DNA of 32,094 nucleotides from Myroides odoratimimus (lineage in GTDB: Bacteria; Bacteroidota; Bacteroidia; Flavobacteriales; Flavobacteriaceae): NCBI RefSeq assembly GCF_030326305.1, contig NZ_JACAKB010000019.1, forward strand, positions 35,248 through 67,341, read 5' to 3'. Made by a program: the position numbers and the translations under genes. Shown here piece by piece: positions 1 through 7,090 of this stretch (position 1 is its first letter; each line of letters begins with the position of its first letter). Below the pieces are notes generated by a model. The model ran no database searches. It had not been told where the DNA came from and saw nothing but the letters and a program-made list of their open reading frames with translations.

Positions 1-59
1 GATTCGAACCAATCTAATGACTATTGCGTAATCATGCCTATCCTCTCGGCCACAGAACC
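1..59 (-). tRNA. Partial tRNA-Cys-like gene (anticodon GCA, C33), cut by the left edge
   Basis: Read on the minus strand, this is the first 59 bases of a second copy of the tRNA at 82-152. It starts at 59 with the same acceptor strand and D arm. It differs from the full copy at only two places, both in the anticodon stem: position 30 is T instead of C, and position 39 is A instead of G. Both changes keep base pairing (C-G to T-G, and T-G to T-A). The anticodon loop ACGCAAT is identical, again with C at position 33. The 3' end lies outside the window. Confidence 0.8.
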
Positions 60-81
60 TTTTGTTTACCCTCTTATATTG

Positions 82-152
82 AGGTTCCGACTGGATTCGA
101 ACCAATCTAATGACCATTGCGTAGTCATGCCTATCCTCTCGGCCACAGAACC
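82..152 (-). tRNA. tRNA-Cys-like gene (anticodon GCA) with C33
   Basis: On the minus strand this folds as a complete cloverleaf of 71 nt: acceptor GGTTCTG/CGGAACC (7 bp), a D stem GCC/GGC, anticodon stem TGACT/GGTCA, T arm ATTGG-TTCGAAT-CCAGT, and discriminator T. No CCA is encoded, as is common in this phylum. Discriminator U73, anticodon GCA and a possible G15-G48 pair are known cysteine identity features. The anticodon loop is ACGCAAT, so the nearly universal U33 is C, and A32 can pair with U38. No shifted folding gives a five-pair stem with T33. The 5' end lies 20 bp after the stop codon of the aminotransferase on the same strand, so the two may share a transcript. It could be a decaying tRNA, but the compensatory changes against its neighbour argue otherwise. 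Confidence 0.8.
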
Positions 153-172
153 TTTAATACTATCAATGTATC

Positions 173-1312
173 TTACCTTTTCTTCAGTTTTTCAATTACA
201 CTTAATACTCCTTCTGTTATGAAAATCAATTCTTCCTCAGTCAACTCCGTATGTATAGGTAATGACAACACCCTAGAAGTTAAATACATTGTATTAGGCA
301 AATTATATTCTCTATCTTTTAATGTTTTAAACATCTCTTGTTCATGACAAGGTACAGGATAATATATCATACTAGGAATGCCTAACTTTGCTAGTTCTTC
401 ATGTAGCTCATCTCTATTCACCCCTTCTAGAATCATCGTATATTGATGAAAAACATGGTGACTATAATCTGGTACATAAGGGGGAATGATATTAGAACTA
501 ACCTTAAAAGCTTGGTTATAATAAGCAGCTACTTCTCTCCTTTTATTACAGTAGTCATCCAAATATTTTAATTTCACATTTAAAACCGCTGCTTGAATAG
601 AGTCTAAACGACTATTCACCCCTACTATTTCATGATAATAACGTCTCTCCGAACCATGATTACAAATCTTTCGCATAGTATGAGCTAATGAATCATCATT
701 GGTCATAATCACTCCACCATCTCCATAAGCACCTAAGTTCTTAGAAGGAAAAAAAGAAATACAACTGATTGTTCCCATTGTTCCTGTTTTATAAGAAGTA
801 CTTCCTTGCTTATAGCTTCCTCCTATACTCTGAGCGTTATCCTCTATCACCGCGAGATTATACTTATCTGCTATTGGCATAATATCTCCCATATTAGAGC
901 ATTGACCATACAGATGAACAGGTATAATAGCTTTCGTTCTCTCAGTTATCGCTGCCTCCAAACTCTCTTTATTAATAGTAAATGTATCTTTATCTACATC
1001 TACAAATACTGGTGTTAATCCTAATAGAGCTACTACTTCTACTGTTGCAACAAAGGTAAAGGATGGAGTTATCACTTCATCACCTGGCTTTAACCCTAAT
1101 GCCATCAATGCGATCTGTAATGCATCTGTACCATTAGCACATGGGATCACATGCTTCACACCTGTATAAGTTGCTAGATTATCTGTAAACTCCTTAACAG
1201 CTGGTCCATTGATAAAGGTACTCGTTCTAATTACCTGCTGAATTCCCTTATCTATTTCTTCCTTTATTTTTTCATATTGACGTTGTAAGTCAACCATTTG
1301 TATAGCACTCAT
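173..1312 (-). CDS. DegT/DnrJ/EryC1/StrS-family sugar aminotransferase (WbpE-like)
   Basis: A PLP-dependent aminotransferase that would move an amino group from glutamate to a keto-sugar nucleotide for surface polysaccharide synthesis. At 379 residues it has the usual family length. It shows the NGTDAL motif (about residues 60-65), PGDEVITPSFTF, the IEDNAQS aspartate segment, and the PLP lysine in FFPSKNLGAYGDGG. The C-terminal part contains GVNSRLDS, typical of the family. By remembered sequence it most resembles enzymes acting on UDP-3-keto-N-acetylglucuronate (WbpE/WlbC type), but the substrate cannot be fixed from sequence. There is no other sugar gene within the window, so a polysaccharide locus, if any, lies to the left. 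The tandem tRNA genes follow 20 bp downstream. Confidence 0.9.
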   Translation of the reverse strand: MSAIQMVDLQRQYEKIKEEIDKGIQQVIRTSTFINGPAVKEFTDNLATYTGVKHVIPCANGTDALQIALMALGLKPGDEVITPSFTFVATVEVVALLGLTPVFVDVDKDTFTINKESLEAAITERTKAIIPVHLYGQCSNMGDIMPIADKYNLAVIEDNAQSIGGSYKQGSTSYKTGTMGTISCISFFPSKNLGAYGDGGVIMTNDDSLAHTMRKICNHGSERRYYHEIVGVNSRLDSIQAAVLNVKLKYLDDYCNKRREVAAYYNQAFKVSSNIIPPYVPDYSHHVFHQYTMILEGVNRDELHEELAKLGIPSMIYYPVPCHEQEMFKTLKDREYNLPNTMYLTSRVLSLPIHTELTEEELIFITEGVLSVIEKLKKR

Positions 1313-1388
1313 TGTTTATCCTCTTGCAGCTCCAATCCAATTAAAACTCTATCATTTTAATTACTGTTCTAAGCCTTATTCTGTGATA

Positions 1389-1396
1389 CAAATGTA
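1389..1396 (-). promoter_or_regulatory. Possible -7 promoter box for the aminotransferase gene
   Basis: On the minus strand the octamer is TACATTTG, matching the Bacteroidota -7 consensus TAnnTTTG, about 75 bp upstream of the aminotransferase start. No TTG lies at the ideal 19-21 bp spacing, so support is limited to the -7 match. Confidence 0.35.
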
Positions 1397-1800
1397 TATC
1401 GTTAATACAACTCCTACCTAGTCCAGTTTTTACAAATACTCCCTATAATCTATCTCTTTGTTTCTATAGATTTTTGAGCTAGATTGATTTGGTATAAGTC
1501 CGTAGTGAGTCCGTTATTTTAAACAAAACAACGGACTGAATACTGATTCATCTCTTCACCAATTCACTCTTATACAAAACAATACTTGTATGAAATATTA
1601 ACTACACAGAATCATCCAACAACTACTATTTACTTCATCTACCTAGTCTAAAGATCAATATTCAGACATTATAACACTTTACTTCATCTACTTCCTTACA
1701 TAAAAATCTGATTTGATTACAATTCTTCAAAGTTTAATTACACTCCACCTTCTTCTAAAGGGATAAAAACAAATCTTTGTCATGTTAATTTTAAATCTAT
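1397..1800. other. Gene-free stretch between divergent genes
   Basis: AT-rich, with no open frame that looks coding on either strand. It contains a loose direct repeat: TTTACTTCATCTAC occurs near 1630 and again near 1679. I see no strong hairpin, tRNA or mobile-element end. Any promoter for the rightward gene at 1877 should lie here, but no clear TAnnTTTG box is visible. Confidence 0.5.
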
Positions 1801-1876
1801 AGTGATGACTACTACAAATAATATAAGTTCTATTTGGGTGAATAATCGGCGCAAAAGAAGCCTACTGGATTTCCTT

Positions 1877-2530
1877 ATGTTCTGGAAAAAAAGACCTTGT
1901 CCAGAAGTCAAACTCCCTACTCCCCTACACCTTATAGAGTCGTGTAAAGGATTAGTATTAAACAACCTGAAGGTCAAATCTATTCTATTTTCAACAGATA
2001 TTGCCTTAATAGAGAACAATGATGCAGATGCTATTCTTGCAGTGTACCCATTTGCTCCCTCACAGAATATTATTAAAACCTTAATTGAGTTTTCTAAGAA
2101 ACCTGTTATTTGTGGTATAGGTGGAGGTATTACCCAAGGTGACTTCGCCATTACAATGGCTAAAAAAGCAGAAGCTTTAGGCGCTGCTGCAGTCATAGTC
2201 AATCAACCATTTAAAAATGAAGATATCGCTGAGGTAAAGAAGCATATCAATATTCCTATTATATCTAGTGTATCAACCCTCAATTTTGATTTTAAATCAC
2301 GTATTGAAGCAGGGGTTAGCTGTTTTAATGTTACAGGTGGAGCAGATACTCTAAAAATAGTAGATTATATTAAAACAACCTATCCTGATATAGCTATAAT
2401 CTCTACTGGAGGAAAAACAAATAAATCACTTCAAAATATAGCACAAAAAAAGGTAAATGCTATCATTCTTACTCCTCCATCTAATGGAGAGCTATTTCGC
2501 TCTATTATGGATGGTTATAGAGAACAGTGA
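1877..2530 (+). CDS. TIM-barrel protein of unknown function ('hydrolase'-type family)
   Basis: A single-domain beta/alpha-barrel protein. The visible signature runs CKGLVLNNLKVKSILFSTD, then DADAILAVYPF, GIGGGITQGD, AAVIVNQPF, a GGAD segment, ISTGGKT and TPPSNGELFRSIM. The GIGGG and STGG loops look like phosphate-binding turns of the NanE/KDPG-aldolase-like barrel group. I remember close homologues in Firmicutes and Bacteroidota annotated only as 'hydrolase'; no reaction is established to my knowledge. I chose the ATG at 1877. The longer frame from 1802 adds 25 residues with CGG and CGC codons that are rare in this AT-rich DNA, and the family core begins only a few residues after MFWKKRP. Its stop is immediately followed by the end of the converging GNAT gene. 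Confidence 0.75.
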   Translation: MFWKKRPCPEVKLPTPLHLIESCKGLVLNNLKVKSILFSTDIALIENNDADAILAVYPFAPSQNIIKTLIEFSKKPVICGIGGGITQGDFAITMAKKAEALGAAAVIVNQPFKNEDIAEVKKHINIPIISSVSTLNFDFKSRIEAGVSCFNVTGGADTLKIVDYIKTTYPDIAIISTGGKTNKSLQNIAQKKVNAIILTPPSNGELFRSIMDGYREQ

Positions 2531-2992
2531 TTATTGTGATAAATGAAGTACATAGACTTGTTCGTCGTCTTTTGCTACACCTGTATTGCCAAAACCACAA
2601 GAGGTATACAGTTGGATCGCTCTCACATTACTCTCATCTAATCCGAGATAAAGCTCTTGGACAAGCTCTCTAAGTCGTATTTGTTCTAAAAAAGCTTCAA
2701 ATGCTTTCTTTCCATATCCCTTACCTTGATATTGGTAATCAATCATAAATCGCATGATCCAATAATTATCTTGGTCTCGATCATAAGGTCCTGACATAAT
2801 AAAACCAATTAATTCTTCGTCACTATAAATAGCTTGTGGCTCTAAATTAGGATAAAACTTAGACTCTGCTATAGATACTGCATTGCCACAGATATACTCC
2901 TCATCAAAAGTAGGTTTACCATCTTGATTAGTCGTTAGCAGACCTACTTCACAGTAGTTATCTGCTGTTACTTCTCTTAATGTAATTCGCAT
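2531..2992 (-). CDS. GNAT-family N-acetyltransferase
   Basis: A 153-residue acetyltransferase that would transfer an acetyl group from acetyl-CoA to an amine; the substrate is unknown. The acetyl-CoA binding motif is seen as YQGKGYGKKAFEAFL, which fits Q/R-x-x-G-x-G/A, preceded by the beta-strand IMRFMIDY. The C-terminal LGLDESNVRAIQLYTSCGF is the usual GNAT motif B. The protein resembles diamine N-acetyltransferases of the SpeG/PaiA type, but that is a weak inference. The start lies 10 bp after the PhzF gene on the same strand, so the two are probably one operon. Its stop meets the stop of the converging barrel gene with no spacer. Confidence 0.88.
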   Translation of the reverse strand: MRITLREVTADNYCEVGLLTTNQDGKPTFDEEYICGNAVSIAESKFYPNLEPQAIYSDEELIGFIMSGPYDRDQDNYWIMRFMIDYQYQGKGYGKKAFEAFLEQIRLRELVQELYLGLDESNVRAIQLYTSCGFGNTGVAKDDEQVYVLHLSQ

Positions 2993-3002
2993 ATATAGTC
3001 TT

Positions 3003-3809
3003 CTATATTGTAATTATTCCTTCACTAAAGATAACAGCACAACTCTTAATAATCACTTTATCCTCTGTCAACTCTACTTCCATACTACCAGTTCTTTCAG
3101 AACACTGAAATGCTTTCAGTATCTTTTTGTCTAATCTGATGTACCAGTACGGTGCTAAAAAACTCTGAACAGCCCCAGTCACTGGATCTTCATCTGTACC
3201 TGACCAAGGCCAAAAATATCTATATTCATAATCATATCCCTCTATACAAGAACTCGCAGTGACCACCACTCCATTAATCCCTGTATCAATATTTCTTAAT
3301 CTATTAAAATCAGGAGATAAGGCTGCTAGTTCTACGCCATCTTGTATCTCTACCATGACGATATTATGTTCTTTATTATATCCACAGCTCAACACCTCTT
3401 TTATACCTAGTGCATCTACTATCTCTTTTGATAAAGTCGTATACTCTATCTCTAGAAGCGGAAAAGACATTTCTATATTCACTCCTTGCTTGCGCACTTC
3501 TACTGTATAACCTGAGTGTGTATTAAATATAATCGTATGTAACTGCTCTTCTCCACTAAAAAGTGCTTTGGCAGAAGCCATAGTAGCGTGTCCACACAGT
3601 GGAATCTCCATCTTAGGAGAGAAGTAACGAATGCTATACTTATTATCTGTAAGAGGCATCACAAATGCCGTCTCTGAAAAACCAAATTCTTTAGCGATAA
3701 GGATCATTTTTTCCTCAGAAATAGGTTGTTCTAATAAACATACTCCAGCTTGGTTTCCTTTAAAAAGTTCTGTTGTAAATGCGTCTACTATAAATGATTT
3801 TATTTTCAT
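3003..3809 (-). CDS. PhzF-family isomerase/epimerase-like protein
   Basis: A 268-residue member of the PhzF family (diaminopimelate-epimerase fold). The catalytic glutamate is visible as Glu46 in FGFSETAFV. The second half of the site is PLCGHATMAS (about residues 71-80), and the C-terminal lobe has DEDPVTGAVQSFLAPYW, where GA-V-Q replaces the more usual GSA-H. Family members isomerise small acids (trans-2,3-dihydro-3-hydroxyanthranilate in phenazine synthesis), but most have unknown substrates, and no phenazine genes are nearby. It heads a two-gene unit with the GNAT protein. An octamer resembling the -7 box (TACTTTCG on the minus strand, 3902-3909) lies about 95 bp upstream. Confidence 0.88.
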   Translation of the reverse strand: MKIKSFIVDAFTTELFKGNQAGVCLLEQPISEEKMILIAKEFGFSETAFVMPLTDNKYSIRYFSPKMEIPLCGHATMASAKALFSGEEQLHTIIFNTHSGYTVEVRKQGVNIEMSFPLLEIEYTTLSKEIVDALGIKEVLSCGYNKEHNIVMVEIQDGVELAALSPDFNRLRNIDTGINGVVVTASSCIEGYDYEYRYFWPWSGTDEDPVTGAVQSFLAPYWYIRLDKKILKAFQCSERTGSMEVELTEDKVIIKSCAVIFSEGIITI

Positions 3810-4052
3810 GAATATTGTACTTTCGATAATTAACTAAGAATGAGCCAATAGAGATATAGTCCTCTCTAAGCCTCCTTTCTCCAATAACGCTCATTATGCA
3901 ACGAAAGTATAAAGTTTCTATTATTCTATATACTAAAAGCTACTGAGTCAACTAAAAATCTGATTCAATAAGCTTATTGAGTACCTCAAAAAGTCAAAAG
4001 TCAAGCATAGATAACAGGAATAGTCTTATTATAGAAACAAAGTTCATTAACC

Positions 4053-4922
4053 TCAACTATTTCTATACTCATTAGGTGTCTGTCCAATATAGCGCTTAAA
4101 ATACCTACAGAACAAAGATGCATCTGCAAACTCTAACTGATCACTAATCTGTTTAACAGATAGAGAAGTGGTGTTTAAATACTCTTTAGCTTTATTTATG
4201 ACAGCAAAACCTATCCATGACTTAACTGACTTACCAGTTCTCTTCTTGATTAGTGAACTTAGATGCTGTGGTGTTAGGTGTAGATGTGTGGCATAAAAAG
4301 AAACATTGCGTTCTAACACTCCATATTCATCGAGAAGTTCAAAGAAGCAATCCATAATATCATTGACTCTATTCTTCTGTAAGTTTTCTTTTAAAGTCAT
4401 AGAATAATACGACTTTGACACTACTGTAATTAAGGAGTAAATAAGGTACTGTAGCATCTGTTCTAACAAATGAGTCTTAGGTAGGCTATACTGTTTTCTG
4501 ATAACTAAAGACAACTCTTCAATCAGTTCGCTATCTTGTTTATTAGGATAAATAACAGGTGTATCTAGGACCTCTGTATTACTAATAAATTCAGGTAGTA
4601 TAGTATATTTCTCTATAAAGTCATAGTCCATCACAAAAACTACTGCTTCACAATCTTCACTATATGATATAGGCTCTATCCACATCTCTGGCAATATAGT
4701 AAGTGTAGCTCCTTTAGACACACTATACGATAGATTGTTAATCTTAATATGTAATTCACCAGCTTTACAAAACAATAAGGTCAATCCTCCAAACCGATGT
4801 TTTAATTGAAAGTAGGAACTATACATAGGATCAGTAATATCCATAATCAACAATCCTCCCATACGGATAGGATAATCAACTTTATATTCTCTCTGAAAAT
4901 CAGCAACCCTAAAGAAGTCCAT
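4053..4922 (-). CDS. AraC-family transcriptional regulator
   Basis: A 289-residue regulator with an N-terminal cupin-like sensing domain (about 1-150) and a C-terminal double helix-turn-helix of AraC type (about 185-289). The first recognition helix region is HLTPQHLSSLIKKRTGKS. The second ends in the family signature FADASLFCRYFKRYIGQTPNEYR. It is divergent from the MFS transporter at 5087, with 164 bp between starts. Two identical 14-bp boxes in that gap, spaced 21 bp, are the likely binding sites, so it probably activates the transporter and possibly its own gene. The inducer cannot be told from sequence. Confidence 0.92.
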   Translation of the reverse strand: MDFFRVADFQREYKVDYPIRMGGLLIMDITDPMYSSYFQLKHRFGGLTLLFCKAGELHIKINNLSYSVSKGATLTILPEMWIEPISYSEDCEAVVFVMDYDFIEKYTILPEFISNTEVLDTPVIYPNKQDSELIEELSLVIRKQYSLPKTHLLEQMLQYLIYSLITVVSKSYYSMTLKENLQKNRVNDIMDCFFELLDEYGVLERNVSFYATHLHLTPQHLSSLIKKRTGKSVKSWIGFAVINKAKEYLNTTSLSVKQISDQLEFADASLFCRYFKRYIGQTPNEYRNS

Positions 4923-4993
4923 TGTTTTTTCTTGTAAAAATATAAAACCAAGAGGACTGTATCAGTAAATAGAGAAGATAATTTGTAGAATAT

Positions 4994-5028
4994 TTAAAAT
5001 GGAATATAAAAGCCTTAAAATGGAATAT
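4994..5028 (+). promoter_or_regulatory. Candidate AraC operator: two direct 14-bp boxes 21 bp apart
   Basis: TTAAAATGGAATAT occurs at 4994-5007 and identically at 5015-5028. The start-to-start distance of 21 bp is two helical turns, the arrangement AraC-family activators use for binding tandem half-sites on one DNA face. The boxes lie between the divergent regulator and transporter. An imperfect -7 box (TAATTTCG, 5050-5057) follows, so the proximal box would touch the -33 region of the transporter promoter. Confidence 0.7.
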
Positions 5029-5086
5029 CACTACTCTACTTCGAAACTCTAATTTCGCTCCAAATAATAATGTCTTATCACATATC

Positions 5087-6274
5087 ATGTCATCAACTAC
5101 TCAAAACACACACAACAGGATGAGGCTCGCTATAGCGTTATTCTTTTTCTCTCATGGGCTAATACTGTCCTCTTGGGCAAGTAGAATCCCTTCTATCAAA
5201 ACGTATTTAGGTATATCAGAAGCAGAACTAGGTACTTTATTACTACTTATGCCTATTGGTCAGATAAGCACCATGCCTACAGCGGCCAAACTAGTGAACC
5301 GCCTTGGTAGTAAAAAAGTAGTTCAATACGGCTTTCTCTTCTATCCCCTTGTTTTACTACTTATAGGGCTATCGACTACCTATATACAACTAGCGGTTTG
5401 CTTATTCTTTTTTGGAGTAGCAGGTAATCTATGTAATATTTCTATCAACACCCAAGGTGTAGAACTAGAATCTATCATGAATAAGCCTATGATGTCTTCC
5501 TTTCATGGAGCGTGGAGTATATCAGGTTTTGCAGGAGCCTTATTAGGACTTCTTGTGCTAGGTCTAAATATGACTACTTCTACTCACTTTCTTATTGTAT
5601 TGGTTCTGATTCTTATTGTATTGGTTCTGATTCTTATTATTTGGTTATTTAATACTAAACTGCTAATTCCTACTATCACCAATCAACAAAAAGACAAAGA
5701 AAAAGGTTCTATCTTTAAACACCTTGACAAAACACTAATCCAGTTAGGTATAATAGGCTTTATGAGCATGGCTATTGAAGGAGCTATGTTTGACTGGAGT
5801 GGCGTTTATTTTCAAGAGATAGTAAAGGCCCCAGAACAATATGTTATTCTAGGATACACATCCTTTGTACTAATGATGGCAATAGGAAGGTTCTTAGGTG
5901 ATTATCTCATTGTCAGATTAGGTAGAAAAAGAGTAGTTCAGCTATCAGGCTTATTGATGAGTAGTGGGCTAATTATCGCTGTACTCTTTCCTAATCTCTG
6001 GGTATGTACACTTTCTTTTATGATTGTAGGTTTAGGTGGTTCATGTAGTGTCCCTACTGTATTTGGAGTAGCAGGTAAGCATAGCCAAGTAAGCCCTAGT
6101 ATTTCCTTAACCTTAATCTCTACTATCGCCTTTTTAGGCTTCTTGATAGGTCCGCCTGTTATTGGATTTATAGCAGAGGTTTTTGACTTGAGATATTCTT
6201 ATTTATTATTCTCTGTATTTGGGATTATTATGATGGTTCTGGCTAGTCAATCTAAGATTTTAAAAGATAATTAA
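5087..6274 (+). CDS. MFS transporter, YbjJ-like
   Basis: A 395-residue, 12-helix major facilitator. The N-terminus, with FFFSHGLILSSWASRIPSIK followed by LGISEAELGTLLLLMPIG, matches the YbjJ-type family of inner-membrane transporters. The MFS loop motif is seen as VNRLGSKKVVQYG between helices 2 and 3, with its repeat in the second half as RLGRKRVVQLSG. The substrate is unknown. Residues 169-182 are a perfect seven-residue duplication (LIVLVLI twice) in transmembrane helix 6, caused by a 21-bp tandem repeat at 5591-5632. The gene is divergent from the AraC regulator and probably controlled by it. It ends at a hairpin shared with the converging Crp/Fnr gene. Confidence 0.9.
   Translation: MSSTTQNTHNRMRLAIALFFFSHGLILSSWASRIPSIKTYLGISEAELGTLLLLMPIGQISTMPTAAKLVNRLGSKKVVQYGFLFYPLVLLLIGLSTTYIQLAVCLFFFGVAGNLCNISINTQGVELESIMNKPMMSSFHGAWSISGFAGALLGLLVLGLNMTTSTHFLIVLVLILIVLVLILIIWLFNTKLLIPTITNQQKDKEKGSIFKHLDKTLIQLGIIGFMSMAIEGAMFDWSGVYFQEIVKAPEQYVILGYTSFVLMMAIGRFLGDYLIVRLGRKRVVQLSGLLMSSGLIIAVLFPNLWVCTLSFMIVGLGGSCSVPTVFGVAGKHSQVSPSISLTLISTIAFLGFLIGPPVIGFIAEVFDLRYSYLLFSVFGIIMMVLASQSKILKDN
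5591..5632 (+). repeat. Perfect 21-bp tandem duplication inside the MFS gene
   Basis: The unit beginning CTTATTGTATTGGTTCTGAT occurs at 5591-5611 and again, base for base, at 5612-5632, followed by a partial third start CTTATT. It is in frame and adds seven hydrophobic residues to a membrane helix. Confidence 0.95.
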
Positions 6275-6281
6275 AAGTAAA

Positions 6282-6318
6282 AATCACCAAGGATATTTTA
6301 TAGATTCCCTTGGTGATT
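6282..6318. terminator. Bidirectional hairpin between MFS and Crp/Fnr genes
   Basis: AATCACCAAGG (6282-6292) pairs perfectly with CCTTGGTGATT (6308-6318) around a 15-nt loop. It lies just after the MFS stop and just before the Crp/Fnr stop on the other strand, so it may serve both. The T tracts are short. Confidence 0.6.
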
Positions 6319-6333
6319 ACTCCTTTTAATGGA

Positions 6334-6933
6334 TCAAATTACCACCTTACTATTGATAATTTGTACTTTGCTATCACTCTCTAATCTTTTTAAAGTACGA
6401 ATAACTGTTTCTACTCTTAACCCAGTCAAATCTGCAATTTGTTGCCTAGTCAAATCAATAGTCAGTGGACGAGAAATTTCTTCCACAGCTTGTTGATGAG
6501 ACTTTAGATAGTTTAGCAGGGTCATAATACGATTATCAGGGTCTTGTGAAGCAATATCAGGTGCCATAATAGACTTATAGTATAAACGTCTAGACAGGCT
6601 CTTATTCATAGTTAAAGACACCTCGTTATTTTGTCTCATCATTTCATAAAAATCACCTTTGGGCAATTGAATAATCTTTGCATTACTCACCGCTATTGCA
6701 TTGGCAGGATAGCGCTCTTCTATAAATAGAGGTGGCTCTCCAAAGCTCTGTCCAGATGTGAAAATATTCTGTATAAACTCTCTCCCATCAGCACTAAAGT
6801 TATTCATCTTTACTTTGCCTGAAACAACTTGATAATAGTGGCTAGGGTAATTCCCTTCTTGAAAGATAATTTCATTCTTCTTCACCTCCCTTATTTCAGC
6901 TCCATATTGCATTAACAATTCTATCGTAATCAT
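6334..6933 (-). CDS. Crp/Fnr-family transcriptional regulator
   Basis: A 199-residue regulator with an N-terminal cyclic-nucleotide-binding-like sensor domain (GNYPSHYYQVVSGKVKMNN, FGEPPLFIEERYPANAIA) and a C-terminal winged helix (about 125-199) with LTRQQIADLTGLRVETVIRTLKRLE as the helix-turn-helix. It lacks the cysteine cluster of oxygen-sensing Fnr, so an iron-sulfur sensor is unlikely; a haem or NO-responsive type (DNR/NnrR-like) is possible. It lies directly downstream of hmp on the same strand, separated by 157 bp containing a strong terminator. The palindrome TGAC-N4-GTCA upstream of hmp is the kind of site this family binds, so hmp is its probable target. Confidence 0.92.
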   Translation of the reverse strand: MITIELLMQYGAEIREVKKNEIIFQEGNYPSHYYQVVSGKVKMNNFSADGREFIQNIFTSGQSFGEPPLFIEERYPANAIAVSNAKIIQLPKGDFYEMMRQNNEVSLTMNKSLSRRLYYKSIMAPDIASQDPDNRIMTLLNYLKSHQQAVEEISRPLTIDLTRQQIADLTGLRVETVIRTLKRLESDSKVQIINSKVVI

Positions 6934-7014
6934 ATTGCCTTTTAAATATCTACCTTATTTACGTATATTGATATCCAAAGCTACTAATAAACTATAGATG
7001 CAAACGCTAAAAAA

Positions 7015-7043
7015 AAGCGAAAATACACTTAGTATTTTCGCTT
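7015..7043 (-). terminator. Terminator of hmp
   Basis: A 12-bp perfect stem, AAGCGAAAATAC (7015-7026) with GTATTTTCGCTT (7032-7043), has a 5-nt loop and a T run on the minus-strand side (complement of the A run 7009-7016), just past the hmp stop. A-rich sequence on the other flank could make it bidirectional. Confidence 0.85.
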
Positions 7044-7090
7044 AAAAAAATATAGACTTACATCCAATATTGTCAATTAACTATTACGAG

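Noticed and set aside
1-152. CRISPR-like direct repeats
   Set aside because: The repeat unit is a whole tRNA gene with a 22-nt spacer, and the cloverleaf explains it fully.
82-152. Reading the tRNA anticodon as ACG (arginine) with T33
   Set aside because: That register breaks the anticodon stem (C-T and A-G mismatches), whereas the GCA register pairs all five positions.
1-160. A short rightward protein frame with a repeated segment over the tRNA region
   Set aside because: The apparent protein repeat is only the translation of two tandem tRNA genes on the other strand.
1802-1876. Longer N-terminus for the TIM-barrel protein
   Set aside because: The extra 25 codons include CGG and CGC, rare in this DNA, and lie outside the conserved core; I kept the ATG at 1877 but cannot exclude 1802.
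3839-3896. Inverted repeat AATGAGC...GCTCATT upstream of the PhzF gene
   Set aside because: Arms are only 7 bp with a 44-nt gap, which is easily expected by chance in AT-rich DNA.
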